Shown piece after piece: positions 53,959 to 63,113 of a stretch of DNA of 64,000 nt. A program made the translations under genes and the position numbers. The stretch is from the NCBI GenBank assembly GCA_029250605.1, contig JAQXEZ010000016.1:1-64000 (forward strand), read 5' to 3'. The notes below the pieces were generated by a model that saw only the letters and a list, made by a program, of their open reading frames with translations, ran no database searches and was not told where the DNA came from. Each line of letters begins with the position of its first letter. Position 1 is the stretch's first letter. The DNA comes from Candidatus Thalassarchaeaceae archaeon. Lineage in GTDB: Archaea; Thermoplasmatota; Poseidoniia; Poseidoniales; Thalassarchaeaceae.

Positions 53959-55170
53959 TCACATCGACTGTTCCAGGCACTCTGCAAGGAACTCATACTC
54001 TTCGACGCTGTTGTAAAGTTGCGCTGATATTCTGATGTATCTCCTACCATGGTGCCTCCATGGGAAAACAGGGACTTGAATTCCAAACTCATCTAGAAGG
54101 TAGTTGTGATAGGGGTCGCCCTCCATTCTCATAGGCCCCACCTCTTCCTCCCCTGGCATCTCCACTGAAGCTATCGATGAGACTAATGAGTCAGGAACTG
54201 GCTCCGTGGTTCCGAGTGCCTCGCAGAGAATCTTCCTCCCCTCTAGTACCAATGACCGGTTTCTTTCCATTATCTCCGGCCAACCGCCTTCGACGAGGGC
54301 ACCTAGGAAATCAATTGCTAGTGGTATGCATAGCCAAGGAGTCGGATCTTGGGTCCCCGGCCACCCAAACTCAAACTCGAACTTTTCTTGGTCTGTTCCT
54401 TCTAAGCTGGCACCGTGGCTTATGCTTAACGGCCTCACCATATTCTTGAGATCAGACCTAATGTGGAGGAAGGCAGAACCCTTCGGAGTGCAGAGCCATT
54501 TGTGGCAATTCCCAGTGCAATAAGCAGCATCAAGATCCCTGAGATTCAGAGGAACAATGCCGGGCCCATGTGCCGCATCAAGGAGCACATCAACTCCTGA
54601 TGTCTGCAACTCTAAGACGAGCCTTTCGAAGGGCATCCTCAGACCTGTGGCGCTAGTCACGGTATCCACCATGGCTAGGACTGTTCGTTCGGTAACAGAA
54701 CTCATCATCAGGTCTACGATTTCATCCTCTTCCTTTACTCTGAATGGAACTTCTACAACCACTGTCTTCGCACCCGCTCTTTCTGTAACGAAGTCGACAG
54801 CATTCCAACATGCCTGGTAGCTGTGGTTGGTGACTAGTATCTCATCACCGGGATTTAGGACAAGGCTTCTGAGTACCGTGTTCACACCTTCTGTGGTATT
54901 CTTCACGAATGCCATCCCCTCTGGATCCGCATTCATGAATTCTGCAAGTTTATTTATCGAGGAATTGATCATAGGGATGTATTCTCTTTCAAAGAACCTG
55001 ACCGGGTCACTCTCGATGGTTTCCCTAAGCCTACTTTGCTCTTCAAGAACTGCAATGGGTGTTGCTCCGAAGGAGCCATGATTCAGAAAACAGGTTTCTT
55101 TGGAGAGCATCCAGTGCTCAGCCAAATCACTTCTCGGGGGCCTGTTCACACCAGCATCTCCGGACTCCAA
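53959..55170 (-). CDS. Class V aminotransferase (isopenicillin N epimerase-like)
   Basis: 403 aa PLP enzyme, CefD/cysteine-desulfurase fold: CFLNHGSFGATPIAVL at the start, MAFVKNTTEGVNTVLRSL, DVLLDAAHGPGIVPLNL for the PLP Asp, and YCTGNCHKWLCTPKGSAFLH with the Schiff-base Lys. The substrate is not deducible; related enzymes include epimerases, kynureninase-like and cysteine desulfurases. The N-terminal 25 nt overlap the end of lipB. Confidence 0.88.
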   Translation of the reverse strand: MESGDAGVNRPPRSDLAEHWMLSKETCFLNHGSFGATPIAVLEEQSRLRETIESDPVRFFEREYIPMINSSINKLAEFMNADPEGMAFVKNTTEGVNTVLRSLVLNPGDEILVTNHSYQACWNAVDFVTERAGAKTVVVEVPFRVKEEDEIVDLMMSSVTERTVLAMVDTVTSATGLRMPFERLVLELQTSGVDVLLDAAHGPGIVPLNLRDLDAAYCTGNCHKWLCTPKGSAFLHIRSDLKNMVRPLSISHGASLEGTDQEKFEFEFGWPGTQDPTPWLCIPLAIDFLGALVEGGWPEIMERNRSLVLEGRKILCEALGTTEPVPDSLVSSIASVEMPGEEEVGPMRMEGDPYHNYLLDEFGIQVPVFPWRHHGRRYIRISAQLYNSVEEYEFLAECLEQSM

Positions 55171-55820
55171 TCCACAGGGTTATTCGGTACCCTGCCGAGA
55201 TTTTCCTCGCAAGTCAGTATCAGGTTCTCCTCAACTCTCTCGAAGTTAATTGTAAGCCCCCGGTCGTCTTTCTTATACCCCAGTTTCGAAAGGCTGGTGT
55301 GAGTGCCTGCGGGAATGCCACAGCATTCCAAATCCTGCACTCTGGAACCGGGGGTGTCTATGTTGATCGACATCCCATGGCGACTAACCCAATGGAGGAA
55401 TGATAGCCCGATTGAGCAAATCTTGTGCCCATCGACCCATGCCCCTTGCATCGCATCATCCCTGTACGCGGAAACCCCGCATTCGGCAAGGGCCGCAATC
55501 GCCCAAGATTCTAGCCTCCCAATTATCCCTCTGATGCTTTGATCCCCGACTTCCCACTTTACAATCGGATATACGACAAGTTGACCCGGTCCATGCCAAG
55601 TAATACCCCCGCCTCTGTCGGTGAGACAAGTTGGATACCCATCTACGACGACATTATCACGGACTGCCTTGGGCCCAATCGTCACTATCTCTGGGTGCTG
55701 TACGAAGATCAAGGTGTCACCAACCTCGTCTGCAATCCTCCTTTTCTGGAGACCCTTCATTGACTCAGCCATTACTTGATAATCTACTATCCCGCACCTT
55801 AGTACGTCGATTCCGCCCAT
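55146..55820 (-). CDS. lipB: Octanoyl (lipoyl) transferase LipB
   Basis: 224 aa. Transfers octanoate from ACP to the E2 lipoyl domain. TDRGGGITWHGPGQLVVYPIV is the conserved RGG...HGPGQ motif, DGHKICSIGLSFLHWVSRHGMSINI carries the catalytic Lys, and DLECCGIPAGTHTSL the catalytic Cys. ATG 55820 is chosen; TTG 55832 overlaps the lpd stop. Since archaea lack FabD/ACP-type fatty-acid synthesis, the octanoyl donor is an open question. Confidence 0.9.
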   Translation of the reverse strand: MGGIDVLRCGIVDYQVMAESMKGLQKRRIADEVGDTLIFVQHPEIVTIGPKAVRDNVVVDGYPTCLTDRGGGITWHGPGQLVVYPIVKWEVGDQSIRGIIGRLESWAIAALAECGVSAYRDDAMQGAWVDGHKICSIGLSFLHWVSRHGMSINIDTPGSRVQDLECCGIPAGTHTSLSKLGYKKDDRGLTINFERVEENLILTCEENLGRVPNNPVDWSPEMLV

Positions 55821-55828
55821 TCGACCCC

Positions 55829-57265
55829 TCAATTAATGTGGATGGCATGCCCTAGGGTCTTGAGCACGCTCTCGTGGAATGCCTCGGACATGGTTGGATG
55901 GGCATGCACAGTCCCTGCCACGTCCTCAAGCAACGCTCCCATTTCCAGGGCCAACACGAACTCCGCGTGCAACTCTGCCACGTGGCTGCCCACTGCTTGA
56001 ACTCCTAGGATAACGTGATCTGACTCTCTGGCTGTCACTCGGATGAAACCCCCTGTCTTCTCAGCCTCTAGGCTCAATGCTCTCCCGTTTGCAGCAAGCG
56101 GGAACTTGCCGACAATGATTTCCTCGCCCCTTTCTTTGGCTTCATCAGGAGTAAGGCCGACAGACACTATCTCAGGTTCCGTAAAGACGATTGCGGGGAT
56201 GGCTACCTTGTCGAATTCTCGTTTATGACCAGCGATAATCTCCGCCACCATCTCCCCTTCTGCACTAGCCTTGTGTGCAAGCATCGGCTCTCCTGCGACG
56301 TCCCCAATTGCGAATACCCCCGGAACCGATGTTCTACATTTCCTATCGATTCTTATGAAACGCCCCGAACCATCCATCCTAACCCCGGTGTTTTCTAACC
56401 CCCATCCTTTGGTATTGGGCTTCCTTCCCACCGTGACTAGAACCTTGTCCACCTTCACCTTGTGCTCAGTTCCATCTTTCTCAAATGTCAATTCGACCTT
56501 TTTCGATGCTCCCTTGCCCTTGATTTCGACACCTCTGGCCAGTGAATCGGTGTGGACTGAAACCTTGTGCTTCTTCAGCCATAGTTCCAGTGGCCTCCTG
56601 ATCTCCTTGTCCATAATCGCCAAGATGCTACTCATCCCCTCTACGACAGTAATCTCGGAACCCAGCTTAGCGAGCGCGCACCCCAATTCGAGGCCAATAT
56701 ATCCTCCTCCGACAATTGCAACACTCTTCGGCAGTGATTCTAGATCCAATGCTCCGGTAGAGGATAGGACAAACTCCTCGTCACATGGCATGAATGGCAA
56801 ATCTATGTGGCTAGAACCAGTAGCGATGATGACGTTCTCTGCTTCTATCTTCACACTGTCTCCACCAGTATCGACGGTGCAACTCTTGGGGCCATCGAAA
56901 CTGGCCCATCCCTTGATCAAGTCAGCTCCAGCTGCTTTGAGAAGGCCCTCCACGCCCTTGTTCAATCTATCAACAATGGAGTCCTTCCAAGATACTAGTC
57001 CCCCCATGTCAACTTCAGCATCACCTTTGACAAACAGGCCCATGTGGCCCCCTTCAGCAGAGTGCTGGCGAAGGGACTCAAACCTCTCTGCAGCGTGGAT
57101 GATTGCCTTGCTTGGAATACACCCTCTGATTAGGCAAGTTCCTCCTGCCTTGTCACCCTCCACGACAATCGTGTCAAGCCCCAGTTGTGCTGACCGTATT
57201 CCCGCCACGTATCCTCCCGGACCAGCTCCAATTACCAAGACCTGGCACTTGCGTGATTCTGCCAT
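55829..57265 (-). CDS. lpdA: Dihydrolipoyl dehydrogenase (E3)
   Basis: 478 aa FAD disulfide reductase. CQVLVIGAGPGGYVAGIRSAQLG is the FAD fold, GGTCLIRGCIPSKAIIHAAE holds the redox-active Cys pair (CxxxxC), VAIVGGGYIGLELGCALAKLG binds NAD, FAIGDVAGEPMLAHKASAEG completes the FAD site and HAHPTMSEAFHESVL has the catalytic His-Glu at the end. It reoxidises the lipoyl group of the E2 encoded next door. Confidence 0.97.
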   Translation of the reverse strand: MAESRKCQVLVIGAGPGGYVAGIRSAQLGLDTIVVEGDKAGGTCLIRGCIPSKAIIHAAERFESLRQHSAEGGHMGLFVKGDAEVDMGGLVSWKDSIVDRLNKGVEGLLKAAGADLIKGWASFDGPKSCTVDTGGDSVKIEAENVIIATGSSHIDLPFMPCDEEFVLSSTGALDLESLPKSVAIVGGGYIGLELGCALAKLGSEITVVEGMSSILAIMDKEIRRPLELWLKKHKVSVHTDSLARGVEIKGKGASKKVELTFEKDGTEHKVKVDKVLVTVGRKPNTKGWGLENTGVRMDGSGRFIRIDRKCRTSVPGVFAIGDVAGEPMLAHKASAEGEMVAEIIAGHKREFDKVAIPAIVFTEPEIVSVGLTPDEAKERGEEIIVGKFPLAANGRALSLEAEKTGGFIRVTARESDHVILGVQAVGSHVAELHAEFVLALEMGALLEDVAGTVHAHPTMSEAFHESVLKTLGHAIHIN

Positions 57266-57274
57266 CTGAGTACC

Positions 57275-58507
57275 TCACATGAAAACGAGTGCTGGATTTT
57301 CCAGCATTCTCTTGAGGTGCTGAATCAGGGAAGCCCCGTCCGCCCCATCGACCACACGATGGTCAAATGCGCTTGAGAGATTCATAATCCTCCTAACAAC
57401 TATCTCCCCACCCCTGACAACAGGCATCTCTCTGGCCTTGTGTACGCCGAGGATAGAGACCTCTGGATGATTGATTATCGGAGTAGCTCCCAAGCCACCC
57501 TCGCGCCCCAGGCTTGTGATTGTGAAAGTGGATCCGGTAAGCTCGTCTAGACTGGCACTCCCATCTCTCGCAGATCCGGATACTCTCTGCATTTCTGATG
57601 CAGCGCGCCAGATATCCATAGCCTCAACATGTTTTACCACAGGGACATACAAGCCACGCTCAGTCTGGGTCGCGATTCCCAGGTTCACTGCTCCCTGCCT
57701 GTTAACAACGCCACCCTCGTCATCGAAGTGTGCATTGCATTCGGGATGTTCAGGCATAATCTTCGCGAGAGCCAGCATGATGAATGGCAGGTAGGTCAAT
57801 TTCGGTTGCGCCTCATCCTTTGTCGAGTTGAGAACCCGCCTCAAAGACTCTAGCTCAGTAATGTCGACCTCTTCGAAATATGAGAAGTGCGGAATCCTGC
57901 TCTTTGAGAGGCTCATTTGCTCAGAGATCTTTCGCCTCAGTCCTACAACCTTCACTGGTGTGATTTCAGTCCTCTTAACTGAGTAGGCCATAGGCGGGGC
58001 GCCCGAAATTGCTCCACCGGCGGCTATGAATGCATCCAAATCAGCATGCCTGATTCTTCCAGCCGGGCCCGACCCTCTAACGGTTGACAGGTCCACGTCG
58101 TTCTCTCTTGCACGCTTCCTAACTGCAGGACTCGCCAGGACTCGTCCGGTTGACGGTTGAGATGGAACCTTGGGAGCAGGGGCCGGAGCGGGAGCAGGGG
58201 CCGGAGAGGTATCCGATGTGCCGCCATCACTGTCGGCCACTTCCTCTTCACTTGCTGATTCTTCCCCCCCGGTGTCGATCTCGAGTAGAGTTGTCCCGAC
58301 TCCAATCATGTCGCCAACTCCTCCACTTAGGGAATCGACTACTCCGCTCTTCGGGGATGGAATTGTCACGGTTGCCTTGTCAGTCATCACATCGACAATA
58401 GGATCGTCCTCGGAGACCGAATCGCCAACCGAGACGTGCCATTGAACTACCTCCCCTTCTACTACTCCCTCTCCGATATCGGGCAACTTAAACACGAAAT
58501 TTCCCAT
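57275..58507 (-). CDS. Lipoamide acyltransferase E2 of a branched-chain-type oxo-acid dehydrogenase
   Basis: 410 aa. Lipoyl domain at residues 1-80 (LPDIGEGVVEGEVVQWHV, lipoyl Lys in DVMTDKATVTIPS), Pro/Ala linker PAPAPAPAPAP, peripheral subunit-binding domain (LASPAVRKRARENDVDLSTVRGSGPAGRIRHADLDAF), and catalytic domain ending LSSAFDHRVVDGADGASLIQHL with the active-site His. It forms the core of the complex. Located between E1-beta (2-nt gap upstream) and lpd (10 nt downstream). Confidence 0.95.
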   Translation of the reverse strand: MGNFVFKLPDIGEGVVEGEVVQWHVSVGDSVSEDDPIVDVMTDKATVTIPSPKSGVVDSLSGGVGDMIGVGTTLLEIDTGGEESASEEEVADSDGGTSDTSPAPAPAPAPAPKVPSQPSTGRVLASPAVRKRARENDVDLSTVRGSGPAGRIRHADLDAFIAAGGAISGAPPMAYSVKRTEITPVKVVGLRRKISEQMSLSKSRIPHFSYFEEVDITELESLRRVLNSTKDEAQPKLTYLPFIMLALAKIMPEHPECNAHFDDEGGVVNRQGAVNLGIATQTERGLYVPVVKHVEAMDIWRAASEMQRVSGSARDGSASLDELTGSTFTITSLGREGGLGATPIINHPEVSILGVHKAREMPVVRGGEIVVRRIMNLSSAFDHRVVDGADGASLIQHLKRMLENPALVFM

Positions 58508-58508
58508 C

Positions 58509-59519
58509 TTACTCCTCCTGTGTTTTCAATATCGCCGTTGCGATTCTAGATGGTCCGGGCATGTAATCCCATTCAGTAGTATGGGGGAATGGAGTGTCCC
58601 ATCCAGTGACCCTTTCGATGGGCACCTCAAGGTGGTAGAAGCACCTCTCCTGTATCGAAGCCGCCATTTCCGCGCCGAAACCACTGGTCTTAGGAGCTTC
58701 ATGGACAATCACACACCTGCCCGTCTTCTCGACCGAACTTACGATCGCCCCCCTGTCCCAAGGAATCAGAGTTTGCAGGTCAATTAGATCGCATGATACC
58801 CCGCTGTCACTGATTGCTTGCTCGCAAACATGGACCATGGCGCCCCATGAGATTACTGTGCAATCGCTTCCTTGTTGTGCCAACCTCGCCTCGCCAAGGG
58901 GGATTCTGTATTGGCTCTCGGGAACTTCGGCCTCTGGATGATCAGCCCATGTAGGTACGTTGTGGGGGTCCCCGTAGAATGGCCCTCGATAACACCTCTT
59001 CGGCTCGAAGAAAACGACAGGATCATTGCACTCAATTGCACTAATCAGTAGACCCTTTGCATTGTAAGGGGTTGAGCAGTAAACCACCTTTAGTCCGGGC
59101 GTATGGGTGAATTGAGACTCTGGGGACTGTGAATGGTGGTGCCCGCCCCTAATGCCACCACCTGCTGGGGTTCTAAGTGTGACAGGGGACCAGAACTCCC
59201 CTCCCGACCTGTGCCTTATCTTGGCCATCTCGTTCACAATCTGATCATAAGCCGGGAAGATGTAGTCAGCAAACTGAATTTCCACCACTGGCCTGAGTCC
59301 ATTTAATCCCATTCCAAACGCGGTTGCAGCAATGCCCCCTTCCGAAAGAGGCGAGTCGAAAACACGATGATCCCCATGCTTCTCTTGCAACCCGTCAGTT
59401 GTTCTGAATACCCCTCCAAAGTACCCGACGTCTTCCCCGAAGATGATTACATTAGGATCGCTATCCAGCATATTGTCGAGAGCGCTGTTTAGTGACTGAA
59501 TCATATTCATGTTTGCCAT
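58509..59519 (-). CDS. Branched-chain-type 2-oxo-acid dehydrogenase E1 beta
   Basis: 336 aa. IIFGEDVGYFGGVFRTTDGLQEKHG, FDSPLSEGGIAATAFGMGLNGLRPVVEIQFADYIFPAYDQIVNEMAK and GGHHHSQSPESQFTHTPGLKVV follow the BCKDH E1-beta pattern closely, more than pyruvate dehydrogenase. FFEPKRCYRGPFYG agrees with BCKDH-type. It builds the alpha2-beta2 thiamine-diphosphate E1 with the upstream gene. The start follows E1-alpha by 2 nt. Confidence 0.93.
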   Translation of the reverse strand: MANMNMIQSLNSALDNMLDSDPNVIIFGEDVGYFGGVFRTTDGLQEKHGDHRVFDSPLSEGGIAATAFGMGLNGLRPVVEIQFADYIFPAYDQIVNEMAKIRHRSGGEFWSPVTLRTPAGGGIRGGHHHSQSPESQFTHTPGLKVVYCSTPYNAKGLLISAIECNDPVVFFEPKRCYRGPFYGDPHNVPTWADHPEAEVPESQYRIPLGEARLAQQGSDCTVISWGAMVHVCEQAISDSGVSCDLIDLQTLIPWDRGAIVSSVEKTGRCVIVHEAPKTSGFGAEMAASIQERCFYHLEVPIERVTGWDTPFPHTTEWDYMPGPSRIATAILKTQEE

Positions 59520-59521
59520 AT

Positions 59522-60757
59522 TCAGCCTCCCATCATCTCATCATGCTGCTCTCTCAGGTGCCAAGGCATTTCTTCGTACACCTCTGTGAAAATAGTTTCC
59601 GCAGAGGGATATGGTCCGTTTGCCAGATCTCCGAATTTTACCGCCTCCTTGTAAGCATCAATAACCTCTGAATCGATCCTTTCCTCCAGTTCTTTGTGCC
59701 GCCCCTCACTCCACTCTCCCAATTTTATCAGGTGTCCTTTCAGCCTATCCACAGGATCGCCACCAGGCCACTTCGTATGCTCTTCCTTGGGCCTATATCT
59801 GCTTGGATCGTCACTGCTGCTGTGTGCTCCCGTTCTGTAAGTTAGAACCTCTATGTGAGTGGCCCCAGAACCTGCAGCAGCTCTCTCTCGTGCCCACTTG
59901 GTTACTGAATATAGCGCTAGGAAATCGTTTCCGTCTACTCTAATAGAAGCAAGCCCGAAAGGGATACCCCTCGACGCGAAATCCCCCATCCCAGAAGCGA
60001 AGTTGGAATGAGTCGAAATTGCCCATTGGTTGTTTACTACATTCAGAATTACAGGGGCCTTGAAAACACTTGCGAAGTTTAACGCATAGTGATAATCCCC
60101 CTCAGCGCTCGCCCCATCCCCTATCCAGGTAATCGTCACCTCATCCAGTCCTTTGTACCTTGATGCCAACCCCACCCCTACGGCCTGGCTGAACTGTGTT
60201 CCAACAGGGCTGGAAACAGAAATGAACCGTCCCTCACGATACGAATAGTGTACTGGCATCTGCCTGCCCTTGATGTTGTCTTCTACGTTTCCAATGCAGT
60301 GGCAGATCATGCTAACCATCCCCCTGCCTCTGACGAATTGAGCTCCCGGCTGCCTGTAAGTTGGAAAAATCCAGTCTTGCTCCTCCAAAGCCATTGTTTG
60401 GGCGATAGCAACTGCCTCCTCTCCCAATGAACGCATGTAGAATGACAGCAAACCAGTCCTCTGCATTTTCATCATCCTATCGTCGAAGATCCTCAATCTG
60501 ACCATGTGTTCCAAGCCGGTTCGGAGTTTATCTGCAGAGAGTAATGGGTCCCATTCCCCAGAGGCATTTCCATCGTCATCAAGGACCCTGACTAGGCCCT
60601 TTGCTAGTTCCACTGTATCTTGGAAATGGCAATTCTTGGGGTCGGGCATCGAGTAATCGCCAGGTTTCCATGGCCAGTTTTCGAAACTCGATTCCTCCCC
60701 TGGCCTAAATGGGGCGTCTGGAACGTGGATTTTCCCACCAGTGTCCTTAGTGGTCAT
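59522..60757 (-). CDS. Branched-chain-type 2-oxo-acid dehydrogenase E1 alpha
   Basis: 411 aa. It carries the thiamine-diphosphate motif TWIGDGASAEGDYHYALNFASVFKAPVILNVVNN, FPTYRQPGAQFVRGR, and BCKDH-specific GRQMPVHYSYREGRFISVSSPVGTQ and the phosphorylation-loop region YRTGAHSSSDDPSRYR. This points to oxidation of the 2-oxo acids from Val, Leu and Ile. Substrate width (pyruvate as well) cannot be excluded. First gene of a five-gene run ending with lipB. Confidence 0.93.
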   Translation of the reverse strand: MTTKDTGGKIHVPDAPFRPGEESSFENWPWKPGDYSMPDPKNCHFQDTVELAKGLVRVLDDDGNASGEWDPLLSADKLRTGLEHMVRLRIFDDRMMKMQRTGLLSFYMRSLGEEAVAIAQTMALEEQDWIFPTYRQPGAQFVRGRGMVSMICHCIGNVEDNIKGRQMPVHYSYREGRFISVSSPVGTQFSQAVGVGLASRYKGLDEVTITWIGDGASAEGDYHYALNFASVFKAPVILNVVNNQWAISTHSNFASGMGDFASRGIPFGLASIRVDGNDFLALYSVTKWARERAAAGSGATHIEVLTYRTGAHSSSDDPSRYRPKEEHTKWPGGDPVDRLKGHLIKLGEWSEGRHKELEERIDSEVIDAYKEAVKFGDLANGPYPSAETIFTEVYEEMPWHLREQHDEMMGG

Positions 60758-60773
60758 GTTTCACTCCCCCTTA

Positions 60774-61841
60774 TCATGAATTATCAACCTCTGCAACAAC
60801 CAATCTCTTCTGTGACAGGACGTGACTAACCGCAGAACCCGTAGAGTCTCGTGTGACCACCGGCTCGCCACCCATTGCTTCCTCCCAGAGAAGTCCTGCT
60901 CTGTAGCTAGACCTAACCAGAGGTCCGCTAGCCACAGCACTGAAACCAAGATCCCTGGCGAGGCCATCCCAGTCTGCAAACCTGTCTGGCTCGGGAAACC
61001 TGTCTACTGGGAGGTGCCTGAAACTAGGCTGCAGATACTGACCTAGAGTAATCATGTCTACTCCAGCCTCACGAATCATCCCCATTGCCTCTTCGATCTC
61101 TTCATCCGTTTCTCCTAGTCCGACCATCAGGCTAGTCTTCGTAAGCAGGTCTGGGCGGATTTGCTTTGCTTTCCTGAGAATTTCTAGAGATTGTGCGAAG
61201 GAGGCCCTTTGATCTCGAACTATTTTGTCTAGACGAGGCACGCACTCGACATTGTGTGCGAAAACCTTCAGAGGTAGACCATCCAGCATTTCCTCGAGTG
61301 CGTCGAGATTTCCGTCTAGATCCGAACAAAGCAATTCCACACCAACATCTGGATTCTTGTTGGAAACCTCTACGATGCAGTCTCTGTAGTGCATTGCTCC
61401 TCCGTCTTGAAGGTCATCCCTGTTTACAACAGTAATTACTGCATAGCTAAGACCCATTCTGAGAACTGCATCGGCCAACTCTTGGGGCTCTTCCGCATTT
61501 AGTTCTGGAGGAGTCTTAACAGTCCCGACCGCGCAGAATCTACAACCTCTAGTGCAAACTTCACCCGCCACCATGAAGGTCGCAGTTCCTCGGCCCCAGC
61601 AGTCGTGAACGTTCGGGCATCGGGCCTCCTCGCAGACGGTATTCAATCCATGAGCCACCACATTGCCCTTGGTGGCATTGTATCTCGACTGAGATTGACC
61701 AGTCGGCAGAGAAGTCTTGAACCATGGGGGGAGCCTCTTCCTCATGTTTTTCCTTTTTTCCAGGGGGCTAATCTCACTGGTGCTGCCACAACCTCCGGAC
61801 GACTCTACTTCGGAATCGATGATTGGCAACCGCCCCTCCAT
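60774..61841 (-). CDS. lipA: Lipoyl synthase LipA
   Basis: 355 aa radical-SAM enzyme inserting two sulfurs into the octanoyl group. N-terminal auxiliary-cluster Cys motif NTVCEEARCPNVHDCWGRGTATFM, radical SAM motif GEVCTRGCRFCAVG, then MVGLGETDEEIEEAM and MITLGQYLQPSFRHLPVDRF. ATG 61841 is used: ggttaatg lies about 27 nt upstream; the track's 61868 gives a hydrophobic N-terminus foreign to the family. Sits 16 nt upstream of the E1-alpha gene, so with lipB the cluster is self-sufficient for lipoate attachment. Confidence 0.95.
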   Translation of the reverse strand: MEGRLPIIDSEVESSGGCGSTSEISPLEKRKNMRKRLPPWFKTSLPTGQSQSRYNATKGNVVAHGLNTVCEEARCPNVHDCWGRGTATFMVAGEVCTRGCRFCAVGTVKTPPELNAEEPQELADAVLRMGLSYAVITVVNRDDLQDGGAMHYRDCIVEVSNKNPDVGVELLCSDLDGNLDALEEMLDGLPLKVFAHNVECVPRLDKIVRDQRASFAQSLEILRKAKQIRPDLLTKTSLMVGLGETDEEIEEAMGMIREAGVDMITLGQYLQPSFRHLPVDRFPEPDRFADWDGLARDLGFSAVASGPLVRSSYRAGLLWEEAMGGEPVVTRDSTGSAVSHVLSQKRLVVAEVDNS

Positions 61842-61938
61842 CGTTATCAGCGGATAGAAGAACGACATTAACCGTTCTCATTGTGAAGTCCCACTTCTTG
61901 TGAGCAATCGGTAAAGTGTGTGGTCCCCTGCGGAGTGT

Positions 61939-62688
61939 ATGCGCGGGACGGTATTGGTTACTGGGGGGGCCAAAAGGATAGGCCGAGAAATCTGTCTGAG
62001 GCTTTCAGAAGAGGGATTCTCAATCGCCATCCACTACAGAACTTCCGAACAAGAGGCGAACCAACTGGTTGGGGATATCGAGTCCAATGGTGGAAAGGCC
62101 AAGTCTCTACAATGCGATCTAAATGATTCTGATTCTGTGAGGGGATTAATTCACAAGGCAAACGAATCACTTGGCACTGTAGTGGGAGTTGTAAACAACG
62201 CCTCCTTCTTCTCTTTCGACAGGATTGAAAGCCTCTCAGAAGAACTGTGGACAGAACACATGAGGGTAAACGTATTTGCCCCGCTTGTCCTAATCGCCGA
62301 GTTGTCAAAGTCTCACCAAGAAGCCTCATGGGTCGTGAACGTTTTGGATTTCAAGGTCGAATCACCAAATGCAGATTATCTCTCATATACGGGTTCAAGA
62401 TTCGCAATGTACGGATTGACCTCCGCACTTGCAATTGATCTCGCCCCAAGAATCAGAGTTAACTCGGTTGCACCAGGGCACGTTCTAACCAGTGACGTTC
62501 TAGATGCAGATTCGCTCAAGGTAGTGCAGGCCCAATCCCCACTTGGTTTCGGACCTTCTGCAAATGACGTGTCCGGAGCAGTATTCTTCCTGGCGAACTC
62601 CCCTTCAATCACAGGTCAAACCATCTTCGTTGACTCGGGCGAGCGCTTTAGACAGATGGAAAAGGATCCGGCATTTGACAAGGAGTGA
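61939..62688 (+). CDS. SDR, pteridine/dihydromonapterin reductase-like (FolM-like), altered catalytic Lys
   Basis: 249 aa. GTVLVTGGAKRIGREICLRLSEEG is the cofactor motif (TGGAKRIG is typical of FolM/pteridine reductase), GVVNNASFF replaces NNAG, and VNSVAPGHVLTSDVL is in place. The catalytic tetrad reads YTGSR where YxxxK is expected, so Lys is replaced by Arg. It overlaps folB by 4 nt, supporting a pterin role. tcggtaaag about 27 nt upstream of ATG 61939 supports this start. Confidence 0.85.
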   Translation: MRGTVLVTGGAKRIGREICLRLSEEGFSIAIHYRTSEQEANQLVGDIESNGGKAKSLQCDLNDSDSVRGLIHKANESLGTVVGVVNNASFFSFDRIESLSEELWTEHMRVNVFAPLVLIAELSKSHQEASWVVNVLDFKVESPNADYLSYTGSRFAMYGLTSALAIDLAPRIRVNSVAPGHVLTSDVLDADSLKVVQAQSPLGFGPSANDVSGAVFFLANSPSITGQTIFVDSGERFRQMEKDPAFDKE

Positions 62689-63113
62689 GAAAATTGACAA
62701 TCACAACTCACCATCTTAGTTCCATAATCGGAAACCTCGAGTCTAATGATTGGACAACATTACGACTCGAAGACGTGGTAATGGATCTGGACATAGGTAC
62801 ACACGATTACGAGAAGGGGGTGAAGCAACCGGTGAGGTTCGATATCGAAGTTTTGCTCGAGGGTGCAGACTCCCCAATCAATGACCAAATTGGAGACGTT
62901 CTAGACTACGAGTATCTCTATCGATCAATAGAAACAGCCACTTCTAAGAGGAATACCCTCATGGAGACAATTGCCTCTTCAATACTGGATTCCATACTAA
63001 TTCCAGAGAATGTTGTTGCAGGAGTGGTATGCTTGACCAAGACTTCCCCCATGGGCTTTGATGGTAAGTTTGGCTGCACTCTGGCTAGAGTAAAACGCGA
63101 ATTTGAGAATTAA
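62685..63113 (+). CDS. folB: Dihydroneopterin aldolase family (FolB)
   Basis: 142 aa. Family pattern LRLEDVVMDLDIGTHDYEKGVKQPVRFDIEVLLEG followed by DVLDYEYLYRSIETATSKRNTLMETIASSILDSIL and VCLTKTSPMGFDGKFGCTLARVKRE. The enzyme cleaves or epimerises dihydroneopterin in folate synthesis. The first 25 residues precede the usual start; GTG 62685 overlaps the SDR stop, and TTG 62694 with ggagtgag upstream is an alternative. Ends 1 nt before the CCA of tRNA-Leu on the other strand. Confidence 0.9.
   Translation: MRKLTITTHHLSSIIGNLESNDWTTLRLEDVVMDLDIGTHDYEKGVKQPVRFDIEVLLEGADSPINDQIGDVLDYEYLYRSIETATSKRNTLMETIASSILDSILIPENVVAGVVCLTKTSPMGFDGKFGCTLARVKREFEN

Noticed and set aside
56271-57269. 332-aa plus-strand ORF antisense to lpd
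   Set aside because: It mirrors the lpd gene exactly and has Ser/Pro/Thr bias typical of antisense frames.
58140-58200. Repeated PAPAPAP coding region as a possible satellite
   Set aside because: It is the normal flexible linker between lipoyl and binding domains in E2 proteins.
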